Below are positions 46,660 to 55,193 of a stretch of 64,000 bases of DNA, one piece after another. Source of the stretch: Marinomonas pollencensis (lineage in GTDB: Bacteria; Pseudomonadota; Gammaproteobacteria; Pseudomonadales; Marinomonadaceae). The first letter of the stretch is position 1; the number at the start of each line of letters is the position of its first letter. The position numbers and the translations under genes were made by a program. The notes under the pieces are model-generated. The model was not told where the DNA came from, ran no database searches, and worked only from the letters and a program-made list of their open reading frames with translations. The stretch lies in the NCBI RefSeq assembly GCF_003387375.1, contig NZ_QUNG01000005.1, positions 186,001 to 250,000 on the forward strand, read 5' to 3'.

Positions 46660-47133
46660 ATGACACCGGCTATTAACCTGTTAAAAAAACACAAGATCGC
46701 GGTTTCGATTCATGAGTATGAACACGATGCGGAGTGCCATAATTTTGGTGAAGAGGCTGCGACTAAGCTAAATCTAGATCCAAAATCTGTGTTTAAAACA
46801 CTGCTTGTCAGCGATGATAAGCACTTCTTTGTCGCTATCGTACCGGTTACTGGTACACTCAATTTAAAGCGCGCCGCAGCGGCCTTTAAAGTAAAAAAAC
46901 TGCGCATGGCCGATCCTAAAGAAGCAGAAAGGCTGACCGGCTACTTGGTCGGCGGCATCAGCCCTATTGGGCAAAAAAAACGTTTAATCACCTGTATTGA
47001 TAGCACGGCCAAAGAGTTTCCAAAAATCTATGTTAGTGGCGGTAAGCGCGGTTTAGATATTGGCCTAGCACCCGATGACTTAAGCAGAGTGTGTCAGCAG
47101 GCTTTGTTTGCGGATATTCGCGACGAAAAATAA
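46660..47133 (+). CDS. ybaK: Cys-tRNA(Pro)/Cys-tRNA(Cys) deacylase
   Basis: 157-residue trans-editing enzyme of the YbaK/EbsC type that hydrolyses Cys mischarged on tRNA-Pro. The family core is [30 protein letters not shown] and [16 protein letters not shown] with the key lysine and glycines. It lies 13 bases after trkH. Confidence 0.94.
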   Translation: MTPAINLLKKHKIAVSIHEYEHDAECHNFGEEAATKLNLDPKSVFKTLLVSDDKHFFVAIVPVTGTLNLKRAAAAFKVKKLRMADPKEAERLTGYLVGGISPIGQKKRLITCIDSTAKEFPKIYVSGGKRGLDIGLAPDDLSRVCQQALFADIRDEK

Positions 47134-47191
47134 CCCACGATTCTTTCGGCCTTTTGATTAGGCCAATCACGTTCCAAAAAGGTATACCATC

Positions 47192-47749
47192 ATGGCGCAA
47201 GCTAAACCCATTATTTTACTAGACCGAGACGGCGTCATTAACCAAGACTCTGATGACTATGTGAAATCTGTCGACGAATGGATTCCGTTAGCAGGCAGTA
47301 TCAAATCGATTGCCGCGTTATCAAAAGCAGGCTTCCAAGTCTTTGTCGTCACTAACCAATCAGGTATCGCGCGTGGCTATTACGATGAAGCTACGCTTAA
47401 TGCGATGCATGACAAAATGAGAAATTTGGTTGAGGCTGAAGGCGGTTCTATTGCTGGGATCGAATATTGCCCCCATGGCCCAGATGATAATTGCCAATGC
47501 CGTAAGCCCAAAAGCGGCATGATTGAAGCCATTGAAACCCAGCTTGGCGTTTCCTTTGAAACCACACCCGCAATTATGGTTGGTGATTCATTACGAGATT
47601 TGCAAGCAGGCAAAGCAAGAGGCTGTGCCCCTGTACTTGTGCTAACGGGAAATGGACGTGAGACACAGTATAAAGAGATCGATTTCTACTTCGATATCTA
47701 TACAGACCTAGCAGCTTTTACAATCGCGACATTGCAAAAGTACAGCTAA
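47192..47749 (+). CDS. gmhB: D-glycero-beta-D-manno-heptose-1,7-bisphosphate 7-phosphatase
   Basis: 185-residue HAD-family phosphatase in ADP-heptose synthesis for the lipopolysaccharide core. LLDRDGVINQDS holds the nucleophilic aspartate, VVTNQSGIARG motif II, CPHGPDDNCQCRKPKSGM the zinc loop and GDSLRDLQAG motif IV. In many gammaproteobacteria gmhB lies close to gyrB. Here an 8.3-kb accessory block is between them. Confidence 0.95.
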   Translation: MAQAKPIILLDRDGVINQDSDDYVKSVDEWIPLAGSIKSIAALSKAGFQVFVVTNQSGIARGYYDEATLNAMHDKMRNLVEAEGGSIAGIEYCPHGPDDNCQCRKPKSGMIEAIETQLGVSFETTPAIMVGDSLRDLQAGKARGCAPVLVLTGNGRETQYKEIDFYFDIYTDLAAFTIATLQKYS

Positions 47750-47761
47750 CAAAGCCGAAAT

Positions 47762-47809
47762 AAATAGAGCAAGAAGTTAGTAAGTAATTACTTTATTCTT
47801 GCTCTATTT
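47762..47809. terminator. Bidirectional terminator gmhB / CGNR gene
   Basis: AAATAGAGCAAGAA (47762-47775) and its exact inverted copy (47796-47809) form a 14-bp stem, with an inner palindrome AAGTAATTACTT. It lies between two convergent genes and can serve both. Confidence 0.85.
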
Positions 47810-47819
47810 GTTATTCCTA

Positions 47820-48395
47820 TTACTTGTTTGCCTGATAGAAGCTCGCCGCTTTAGCGCGATTACCGCAGCTTTCCATGCTGCACCAACGACGTCTTTTTGC
47901 TCTCGATGTATCAACAAACATCAAAATACACTTCTCATTCGAGCAACGTTTAAGCTGCTTAATCTGCGATGAAGCTAATAGATTAGCGGCTTCATCAGCA
48001 ATTTTTCCTAACAATTGCGCTATCGATAATGCCTGATCAAGAGGCTGCAAAATGAGCTCTTGCTCTACTACCTTGAGCTGCTGTTGCAGTGGCGCATTCT
48101 TTAGCTGCTGATTAACCACCGCCAGAGCCTCTTCCGATAATGCTTGCTCATCAACATAACTCGTTAGTAATTGTTTTATGCTACTCCTAAATTGCCAAAT
48201 ATCTTCCATAGCTATGCTGGAGAACTCTTTTTTTAACGTTATTCCAGACTCATTAGCCCATTGATATACGTCTTCCATGGATGTGAGCATCTCGGCTATC
48301 ACGCCCTGGTTCATATATTGTGTATTGGTAAAATCCACTGCCAGGTTGTTAGCTACATGGAGAAAGGTGTTTTTATCATTCATCATACTAACCAT
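47820..48395 (-). CDS. CGNR zinc-finger regulator
   Basis: 191 residues. N-terminal ABATE-type domain (FLHVANNLAVDFTNT) and C-terminal zinc finger with RCSNEKC, RRRWCSMESCGNRAK (about 148-180). Such proteins are proposed stress-related transcription regulators. Start choice is open (48395, 48386 or 48383). It is divergent from the glyoxalase-fold gene, with a perfect 13-bp inverted repeat in the 93-base gap, which supports local regulation. Confidence 0.85.
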   Translation of the reverse strand: MVSMMNDKNTFLHVANNLAVDFTNTQYMNQGVIAEMLTSMEDVYQWANESGITLKKEFSSIAMEDIWQFRSSIKQLLTSYVDEQALSEEALAVVNQQLKNAPLQQQLKVVEQELILQPLDQALSIAQLLGKIADEAANLLASSQIKQLKRCSNEKCILMFVDTSRAKRRRWCSMESCGNRAKAASFYQANK

Positions 48396-48429
48396 TATAA
48401 TTTATCTTTACAGGTTATAAAAGAGAATC

Positions 48430-48472
48430 TAATATATAACCGTTAAAACACTATTTAATCGGTTATATATTA
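48430..48472. promoter_or_regulatory. 13-bp inverted repeat, probable CGNR operator
   Basis: TAATATATAACCG (48430-48442) and CGGTTATATATTA (48460-48472) are exact inverted copies separated by 17 bases in the divergent gap. The right arm ends 16 bases before the start of the glyoxalase-fold gene, so it overlaps or sits beside its promoter. Confidence 0.65.
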
Positions 48473-48488
48473 TTGAAAAGGAAACATC

Positions 48489-48884
48489 ATGGCACAAACT
48501 CAAGGTATCCATCATCTTGGTCTTACCGTCCCTAATATAAAAGAGGCCAGTGCGTTTTTTATCGACGCTCTTGGCTTTACTCAAGTAGGGGACGTTCCTA
48601 GTTACCCTGCCATTTTTGTGAGCGATGGCACAGTCATGCTCACTTTATGGCAAGCAGAGGAAACTGAGCAGGCAACCCCTTTTGACCGCACCAAGAATAT
48701 CGGTTTGCATCATTTCGCGTTGCGCATTGCCGACTCGATTACTTTGGATGACGTCTACCAGCAGTTAAAAAACCGCTCTGACGTCACTATTGAATTCGCA
48801 CCAGAAGCGCTTGGTGAAAACGGCATACAACACATGATGTGCCGTATTCCTGGCAACATTCGTCTCGAATTAATTGCCCTTTAG
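48489..48884 (+). CDS. VOC/glyoxalase-fold protein
   Basis: 131 residues of the vicinal oxygen chelate family: GIHHLGLTVPNIKEASAFF opens the first motif and HHFALRIAD the second; HMMCRIPGNIRLELI closes it. Metal-ligand candidates are His8, His75 and Glu at the end. Could be a glyoxalase, a dioxygenase or a bleomycin-resistance type binding protein. Probable operon with the next gene (67-base gap). Confidence 0.82.
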   Translation: MAQTQGIHHLGLTVPNIKEASAFFIDALGFTQVGDVPSYPAIFVSDGTVMLTLWQAEETEQATPFDRTKNIGLHHFALRIADSITLDDVYQQLKNRSDVTIEFAPEALGENGIQHMMCRIPGNIRLELIAL

Positions 48885-48951
48885 GTGAGTTTTAAAGCAA
48901 CTATGATGCTTGCTAATACTTTGATGCTCTAGAACAAAGGAGGTGATGACC

Positions 48952-50604
48952 TTGGAAATACCCCATGAACCACATTCTGCTTTCCATGCAGGTGAACAAG
49001 CGGCACAAGAGCGCGTCGGCGTCCGTTCGACACTGGCTCATTGGGGCGAGAAAGCCATCCGTCCTTTTTTTCTAGAGCAGCATCAATCCTTCTTTTGTCA
49101 GCTGCCTTTTGTAGTGGCTTCTGCCCGAGATCAAGAGGGTTTGCCTTGGCTAACCTTGCTAGCTGACAGCATGGGATTTATTCACTCTCCAGATAACACC
49201 CACCTATATTTAGCGACACATCCTATAAAAGGCGATGCATTAGAAAAGGCATTCACTAAAGGGGCAGAGGTTGGGCTGGTCGGTATCGAACTCAGTACTC
49301 GCCGACGTAATCGAACCAATGGCAGAATAGAAGCTCATGATGAAGACGGCATAACCTTCATCGTGTCTCAATCCTATGGTAACTGCCCACAATACATATC
49401 AGAACGAGACTGGCGTTATGTTGATGTCGATGAATCGCAGACATCCGTAACTCATCATCAATCATTAACCGCCAGAATGAAGGATTGGATAAGCTCAGCA
49501 GACACGCTGTTTCTAGCCAGTGGTCACCCCGACAAAAGCGACCCTACAAGTGGTGTTGTCAACAAGGGAATGGACGCATCTCATCGCGGTGGAGCGCCTG
49601 GCTTTGTTACTATTTTGAATGATAATAAATTAGTTATACCTGATTATTCCGGCAATAACTTTTTTAATACCCTAGGCAATTTACTGCTAGATCCGTCTAT
49701 CGGCTTATTATTCATCGACTTTGAAAACGGTAGTTTATTGCAGCTAACGGGGAGGGCTGGCATAGACTGGGAATCAGAAGAAATACAAAAGCACCCAGGC
49801 GCATTGCGCTTGCTGACCATCACTATTGATAAAATAGTACAGTTAGACGGAGTTTTACCATTGCGCTGGTATTTACCAGAAGGCATCAAAGGTGGGTTGA
49901 GGGTGAGCAATAAAACCGTTGAAAGCAATGAGGTAACTTCCTTTGAATTGGTTTCTAGCCTAGGAGAAAAGCTCCCTACATTTCGAGCGGGTCAGCATTT
50001 ACCCATCCAACTGTCTCTTGCTGACAAAACTCCCTTACTGGAACGTAGTTATTCCTTATCCAATTCACCACGAAATGACCATTACCGCATCAGTGTAAAG
50101 CGGGAGAGTAGAGGGCTAGGGTCATCTCATTTACACGAAACCATTCAAGTCGGTAATATTATCCAGGCTAAGAAGCCCAATGGAGATTTCCTGCTTAAAT
50201 TTCCCACCCGCCCAGTTGTATTGATCAGTGCTGGTATTGGTGTGACACCGTTAATGAGTATGCTATACGAAGCATTATCATTTAATAGCACGCCGTCAGT
50301 ACACTTCTTTTATGGTGCCCGTAATGGCGAACATGCTCCTTTATTAACTGAGATCAGAAACTTACAAGAAAAGCATAACAAGGTGAATCTCAGTGTATTT
50401 TTTAGCCAACCTAATGAGCACGACCGCCTTAATCAGGATTACGATAAACAGGGGCGTATTACCGCTCATGCTATACAGCAGCAATTAACCAATCTAGATG
50501 CGGACTTTTATTTATGTGGCCCGACGTCATTCCTCAACGAGCTTATTTCTGGGTTAGAAACCCTTGGTGCCACAAAAGAGCAGATTCATTATGAACACTT
50601 TTAG
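48952..50604 (+). CDS. PNPOx-like domain fused to FAD/NAD ferredoxin-reductase domain
   Basis: About 550 residues. The first 300 resemble a PNPOx-like split barrel (FVVASARDQEGLPWLTLLAD, RRRNRTNGRIEAHDEDG, NCPQYISERDW, FINF-like LLFIDFENG). Residues about 325-550 are an FNR-type reductase: FAD motif RSYSLSNSP, NAD motif LISAGIGVTPL, YLCGPTSFL near the end. No ferredoxin [2Fe-2S] domain follows. The C-terminal part resembles that of flavohaemoglobin. TTG 48952 is chosen because the full anti-16S match AAAGGAGGTGAT lies upstream; GTG 48943 and ATG 48946 would overlap it. The substrate is unknown. Confidence 0.8.
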   Translation: MEIPHEPHSAFHAGEQAAQERVGVRSTLAHWGEKAIRPFFLEQHQSFFCQLPFVVASARDQEGLPWLTLLADSMGFIHSPDNTHLYLATHPIKGDALEKAFTKGAEVGLVGIELSTRRRNRTNGRIEAHDEDGITFIVSQSYGNCPQYISERDWRYVDVDESQTSVTHHQSLTARMKDWISSADTLFLASGHPDKSDPTSGVVNKGMDASHRGGAPGFVTILNDNKLVIPDYSGNNFFNTLGNLLLDPSIGLLFIDFENGSLLQLTGRAGIDWESEEIQKHPGALRLLTITIDKIVQLDGVLPLRWYLPEGIKGGLRVSNKTVESNEVTSFELVSSLGEKLPTFRAGQHLPIQLSLADKTPLLERSYSLSNSPRNDHYRISVKRESRGLGSSHLHETIQVGNIIQAKKPNGDFLLKFPTRPVVLISAGIGVTPLMSMLYEALSFNSTPSVHFFYGARNGEHAPLLTEIRNLQEKHNKVNLSVFFSQPNEHDRLNQDYDKQGRITAHAIQQQLTNLDADFYLCGPTSFLNELISGLETLGATKEQIHYEHF

Positions 50605-50679
50605 CTGCCAATAGGGTTAATATAGGCTGCTTCATTGTTTTAAATAGACACAAAAGTTGGTATTTTACAGGCTCATAGA

Positions 50680-50694
50680 TGATAATGGTTATTA
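50680..50694. promoter_or_regulatory. Possible Fur box upstream of araC-type gene
   Basis: TGATAATGGTTATTA matches the Fur 7-1-7 form TGATAATnATTATCA perfectly in the left half and in five of seven bases on the right. It is 21 bases before the AraC-type gene. Confidence 0.45.
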
Positions 50695-50715
50695 TTAATT
50701 TTATCGTGTTCTATT

Positions 50716-51588
50716 ATGGCCCAGCAAAACAGACTCACCCGCATCGAGAAGGTTTTAGATTACATCCATGACAACCTGGATGAGCCTATTCATGTGGCGA
50801 ACCTAGCAGAAAAAAGCTGTTGGTCTCGCTGGCAATTCCAACGTGTCTTTGGTGAAGCAACAGGCTTGACCGTCGCCCAATACATTAGGGAACTACGCCT
50901 TAGTAAAGCTGCTGAGTTACTACTTTCTAGCACAGGCCGCCAAATGGATGTCGCAATGCAATGTGGGTTTGATTCAGAGATCAGCTTCTCGCGTGCTTTT
51001 AAGCAGATGTTTGGCTGTACCCCTCGCGCCTATCGTCAAAGAGGCAAGCGCCAAGGGCTAAGAACCCCCTTACACTACCGCACTGACAATGGGCTATCAG
51101 TAAACCAGAGCAAAGCCTTTACACAAGTCCGTATAGAGAATCATGAACCTCTTTGTCTATACGGTATGCACGACTGGATTCGTGGGCCTTTCTCTTCTGC
51201 ACCAAACTTTCTTGAACGTGTTCCTAAACTCTGGAGTAAAGTTGAAAAACACGCTGCAGCCATAAAAAGCAAAAAACCCATCGGCATAATAGACACTCAT
51301 TATAATGCGCAGCACCCTGAGCAAATGCAGTATTGGGCTGGGTATCTAGATGAACAACTAGAAGGCCAAGAACAAATTCTAGTACCAGCTCAAGAATATG
51401 CCGTCATCCCAGTATACGGACCAGTCACAGAAGTTGAGAAGGCAGTAGGGTGGTTTTTACACCATTGGTTACCTGACTCACATTACTACAGTGTTTCAGG
51501 CTATGAATTGGAGAGATACAGTCCTAATTACGAGCCAAATAGTGTACACAGCTACATGGAGTACTGGCTGCCAATTCAGCCAAGATAG
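50716..51588 (+). CDS. AraC-family regulator with GyrI-like domain
   Basis: 290 residues. Two helix-turn-helix units at the N terminus (LDYIHDNLDEPIHVANLAEK; GFDSEISFSRAFKQMFGCTP) of the MarA/Rob type, then a GyrI-like ligand-binding domain (about 125-285). Located just upstream of the siderophore receptor, which it may activate; relatives respond to small hydrophobic ligands. No clear ribosome binding site. Confidence 0.85.
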   Translation: MAQQNRLTRIEKVLDYIHDNLDEPIHVANLAEKSCWSRWQFQRVFGEATGLTVAQYIRELRLSKAAELLLSSTGRQMDVAMQCGFDSEISFSRAFKQMFGCTPRAYRQRGKRQGLRTPLHYRTDNGLSVNQSKAFTQVRIENHEPLCLYGMHDWIRGPFSSAPNFLERVPKLWSKVEKHAAAIKSKKPIGIIDTHYNAQHPEQMQYWAGYLDEQLEGQEQILVPAQEYAVIPVYGPVTEVEKAVGWFLHHWLPDSHYYSVSGYELERYSPNYEPNSVHSYMEYWLPIQPR

Positions 51589-51656
51589 AGTAAAGAGTTT
51601 TACTTATTTCATTCAAGATGCACCAAATCGTTAAGTTTTTCCTTTTCGAGAAAAAT

Positions 51657-51679
51657 ATAATGAGAGTCATTCTCATTAT
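51657..51679. promoter_or_regulatory. Fur box upstream of TonB receptor
   Basis: ATAATGAGAGTCATTCTC continues to 51679 as a palindrome with 9-bp perfect arms around GTCAT. The core TGAGAGTCATTCTCA fits the Fur 7-1-7 pattern. It lies 28 bases before the receptor start. Confidence 0.75.
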
Positions 51680-51706
51680 AAAATCAACAACACTCTCGGA
51701 GCCAAC

Positions 51707-53872
51707 ATGAAACCCTCTTTGCCGATTCAACCCACTTTACTCGCACTCGCGCTTGCCAGCGCTGCATCTCATTCATTTGCGGCGGAGTCCGTAAATACAG
51801 ATACCTCGGCAGGGAATACAGCCAACAGCGAAGAAGACGTTACCCTTTCAGCCGGACAACTTAGTCCATTAGTGGTGAAAGGAAAAACCTACCGAAATAC
51901 AGCGACCAAAACCCAATTGGATCCAGAAGAAACACCTCAGGGTATTTCGGTTGTTGATCAAGAAGCCTTACAGCAAAGAGGTACTGAAACCGTTGCTGAA
52001 GCGGTTCGCTATACATCTGGGGTGAATACCGAACTTCGTGGCGGCGCAGTGACACGCATAGATTTATTTAATATTCGTGGCTTCCAAAACTATCAAACCT
52101 ACTACGATGGTCTGCAATTATTATATAACGACTGGAACTTACAGCCGCAAATCGACATGGCCGCGGTTGAACAAGTGGAGGTCTTTAAAGGGCCCACCTC
52201 GACACTATATGGCTCCATGCCACCAGGCGGCATGGTAAACATGATCAGTAAATCACCACAAAAAGAAAGCAAAAGCAGTGTTGAAGTCACGCTTGGTAGT
52301 GACAATAAGCGCGAAACACAAATCGACAGCACAGGCGCTCTAACCGACGATATAAATTATCGAGTGATTGGTCTGTTCCGCAAGAAAGACGGCCAAGCAA
52401 CAACGACGGAAGAAGAGCGCATTATGATTGCGCCATCGATCGACTGGCAAATCAGTGACGACACGCTATTAAATATCAATATGTATTACCAAAAAGACCC
52501 AAGTATGGGTGCCTATACCTCATTACCTTCTAAAGGAACGGTATACAGCAACATTAATGGCTCATTGGATTCAGATGCATTTTCTGGAGACGCCGACTGG
52601 AATACCTATCGTCGTGAAGAGTTTTTACTTGGCTATAAAATAGATCACACCATTAATGATACATGGAGCTTCATGCAAAATGCTCGCTTCATGGATGCCA
52701 CTGCATATCAAGAGAATACCTATATAGGGAGCTTAAGTGACGACGAAACAACAGTATCAAGACGCGCTTATCTTACTGATGAATCGAGTAAAGGCATCAC
52801 TATTGATAACCAGTTTTCTGGTGTCCTTGACCTAGGTGAAACAGAGCATAACTTGCTTATTGGGGTAGATTATCTGAAGCTAAAATCAGATATTCTGTAT
52901 AAAGATGCGGCCACATCCAGTATTAATCTCTATGATCCAGACTACCACCAGATCAGCGCAAGTAATTTAGATTTCACTTTCACCCAAGATATTACCTTAG
53001 AAAAAGAGCAAACCGGTTTGTATATCCAAGACCAAATACGCCTTAACCAATGGATTCTTATCGCCGGTGGTCGTTACGACAAATATCACTCAACAGAGAA
53101 AGGGTATAAAACATCGGGAGACATTAATAACGAAGTCGAACAAAATCAATTTACTGGTCGTCTTGGTGTGCTCTATAAAATGGACAATGGCCTATCGCCC
53201 TTTATTAGCTACGCACAGAGCTTTGAACCTGTTTCAGGTAGCGACAAAGATGGCAATGCTTATGACACCTCCACTGCGAACCAATGGGAAGCGGGTATTA
53301 AATATGAATCAGGCCGTACCAAAGCAAGTTTGGCAGGTTTTCAGATTCTCAAAGAAAATGTGCTAACCCGTGATCCAAATGGTACTGCCAACGACAAAAT
53401 CCAAGTAGGTGAAATTCGCTCACGAGGCCTAGAACTTGAGATCCAACAGCAGCTCACGCCTGCCATTAACTGGCGCGCAGCTTATACATTACAAGATGTA
53501 GAAGTAACAAAAGACAACAGCGGCATTGAAGGCAACACGCCGATTTGGGTGCCGGACCAGCAGCTGTCTACTTGGCTTTCTTACGCACCACAAGATGGGC
53601 AACTAACAGGCGCGACGTTCGGGACTGGGGTTCGCTATGTTGGTGAAATGGAACTGAACTCAACCAATACCGATACTGTACCTTCTTATACTCTTGTTGA
53701 CTTCTCTGTAGGGTATGATTTGGCCATGCTCGGCTCAAAATGGAAAGGGGCAAGCGTTCGTTTCTCCATGAACAACGCCTTTGATAAAACCTACTACAGC
53801 TGTTACGACGAAGAGAACTGCTGGTATGGAGCAGACCGCTCCTTTGAATTAACAGGTCGTTATGAGTTTTAA
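51707..53872 (+). CDS. TonB-dependent siderophore receptor
   Basis: 721-residue outer-membrane receptor. Signal peptide ending SHSFAAES, plug domain (about 60-190: ETPQGISVVDQEAL, VEVFKGPTSTLYGSMPPGGM) and a beta barrel ending in the aromatic residue of GRYEF. The arrangement is that of the ferric-siderophore receptors (ferrichrome/FhuE-like). Fur box immediately upstream indicates iron repression. The 3' end overlaps the next gene by 11 bases, giving one transcription unit with an FhuF-like reductase. Confidence 0.94.
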   Translation: MKPSLPIQPTLLALALASAASHSFAAESVNTDTSAGNTANSEEDVTLSAGQLSPLVVKGKTYRNTATKTQLDPEETPQGISVVDQEALQQRGTETVAEAVRYTSGVNTELRGGAVTRIDLFNIRGFQNYQTYYDGLQLLYNDWNLQPQIDMAAVEQVEVFKGPTSTLYGSMPPGGMVNMISKSPQKESKSSVEVTLGSDNKRETQIDSTGALTDDINYRVIGLFRKKDGQATTTEEERIMIAPSIDWQISDDTLLNINMYYQKDPSMGAYTSLPSKGTVYSNINGSLDSDAFSGDADWNTYRREEFLLGYKIDHTINDTWSFMQNARFMDATAYQENTYIGSLSDDETTVSRRAYLTDESSKGITIDNQFSGVLDLGETEHNLLIGVDYLKLKSDILYKDAATSSINLYDPDYHQISASNLDFTFTQDITLEKEQTGLYIQDQIRLNQWILIAGGRYDKYHSTEKGYKTSGDINNEVEQNQFTGRLGVLYKMDNGLSPFISYAQSFEPVSGSDKDGNAYDTSTANQWEAGIKYESGRTKASLAGFQILKENVLTRDPNGTANDKIQVGEIRSRGLELEIQQQLTPAINWRAAYTLQDVEVTKDNSGIEGNTPIWVPDQQLSTWLSYAPQDGQLTGATFGTGVRYVGEMELNSTNTDTVPSYTLVDFSVGYDLAMLGSKWKGASVRFSMNNAFDKTYYSCYDEENCWYGADRSFELTGRYEF

Positions 53873-54653
53873 TTCCGTCAGTATGGAAAGACAGTTCACA
53901 CAGAAGGAGGGTAGACCCTATCAGGAAAACCCTCTGGATCTTCTTGTTCACACTGCTGTCTCTTTTATACCTATTCTAGAAGGGGACATACTCTTCACGC
54001 CTGAGGACAATGCCATCCTGTCGTTGTCCGCTGGTGAGCCTGAAAAGTCGCTAACAATTCTACACAGCACCCTCAAACAGGCACACCCGGAAGCGGGGGC
54101 GCCTTATTGGCGTGTACGCTGTTGGGGCTTAGTATGTTGGCAACCACTATACTTGGCGCTCATCTGTGTCTATCAACTAAAAAGCGTGCCACTCAATCTA
54201 CAACACCTAGTACAACGACAACAAAATACGATGGTTGCAGGCTATCAATTAGCCCCTGGACAATGGCAAACAGGCGCGCAGGGCGACTTAATACAAATGG
54301 TCTGCCAGTCACTGTCTATAATGTTTAAGACGCTCCAAGATGCTCATCTGGCTCTATTTGGCGGCAAACCCGTTCTCTACCAAACGTTATTAGCGGATCA
54401 GTTGTTGGCATCTCTTCTGGTTGCTGGGAAACTCTTACCAGAGTGCGATGAAGCGGCAATGACAACAGACTTTAGACACTGGGCAGAAGCGCTTAAACTG
54501 CCACTAACACCTCTCAAAGGGCTGCAAGTGAGCGCTGATCAAACCACACAATTTGTGCGTCAAAGCTGCTGTTTACATTTTCGTAGAGACGATGGTGCAC
54601 TCTGCTCAGACTGCCCAAGACAAAAAACAAAGAATCACAAAAAGGTAAATTAA
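53862..54653 (+). CDS. FhuF-like siderophore ferric iron reductase
   Basis: 263 residues. The C terminus carries the FhuF-type [2Fe-2S] motif CC-x10-C-x2-C (Cys236, Cys237, Cys248, Cys251) in SCCLHFRRDDGALCSDC. It reduces ferric iron to release it from the imported siderophore in the cytoplasm. Translation starts 11 bases before the end of the receptor gene, so coupling is likely. The rest is divergent from E. coli FhuF. Confidence 0.86.
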   Translation: MSFNSVSMERQFTQKEGRPYQENPLDLLVHTAVSFIPILEGDILFTPEDNAILSLSAGEPEKSLTILHSTLKQAHPEAGAPYWRVRCWGLVCWQPLYLALICVYQLKSVPLNLQHLVQRQQNTMVAGYQLAPGQWQTGAQGDLIQMVCQSLSIMFKTLQDAHLALFGGKPVLYQTLLADQLLASLLVAGKLLPECDEAAMTTDFRHWAEALKLPLTPLKGLQVSADQTTQFVRQSCCLHFRRDDGALCSDCPRQKTKNHKKVN

Positions 54654-54693
54654 AGTAAGTACTCACTATCTGATTGAGGCTAAGGCAGCTTTA

Positions 54694-55110
54694 TTACCCT
54701 ATATTCTGTGACGCCTGGGAAGCCAAAATATCAGTGATATTACTTTCTATCCAATCAGCTAGCCCCACAACATGCTCTGATACTTGTTTGCCGGTATCGG
54801 TTAAGCTGTATTCCACATGAGGTGGCACCACAGGATATGAAACACGCAATACAAAACCATCTTGCTCTAGTACCTGCAAAGTCTGTGCGAGCATCTTCTC
54901 ACTGACCCCATTAATAGTGCGACGCAATTCGCTAAAACGCTGCGTTTTTCCCTCTTTTAATGCCAATAACACCAGTACCGCCCAGCGGCTTGTCACATGT
55001 TTCAGGACATCGCGCGACGGACACTGATCCGAAAACACATTGCCGCGATCAAACTTTTGGCTTAATCCCATGTTTTCAGGCCCATTCATAGTATTTTGAT
55101 TATTTTCCAT
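54694..55110 (-). CDS. HxlR-family regulator (QorR-like)
   Basis: 138 residues with the HxlR winged helix: CPSRDVLKHVTSRWAVLVLL, FSELRRTINGVSEKMLAQTL, VPPHVEYSLTDTGK. The Cys following the N-terminal segment (DQCP) is the redox-sensing cysteine of the family. It is divergent from the qorB-like gene, as in E. coli ytfH/ytfG. RBS AAGG. Confidence 0.88.
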   Translation of the reverse strand: MENNQNTMNGPENMGLSQKFDRGNVFSDQCPSRDVLKHVTSRWAVLVLLALKEGKTQRFSELRRTINGVSEKMLAQTLQVLEQDGFVLRVSYPVVPPHVEYSLTDTGKQVSEHVVGLADWIESNITDILASQASQNIG

Positions 55111-55193
55111 ACTTACCTTTTTGTACGTACTTACTAAAAGTTTGTTAGTGAATTATTCTACTTCCATCAACGACAAACTCAAAGGAGATAGCC
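55111..55193. promoter_or_regulatory. Divergent control region hxlR-type / qorB
   Basis: Contains the palindrome GTACGTAC (55123-55130) and short inverted pieces ACTAA/TTAGT around 55132-55150, candidate operator for the HxlR-family regulator. Confidence 0.4.
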
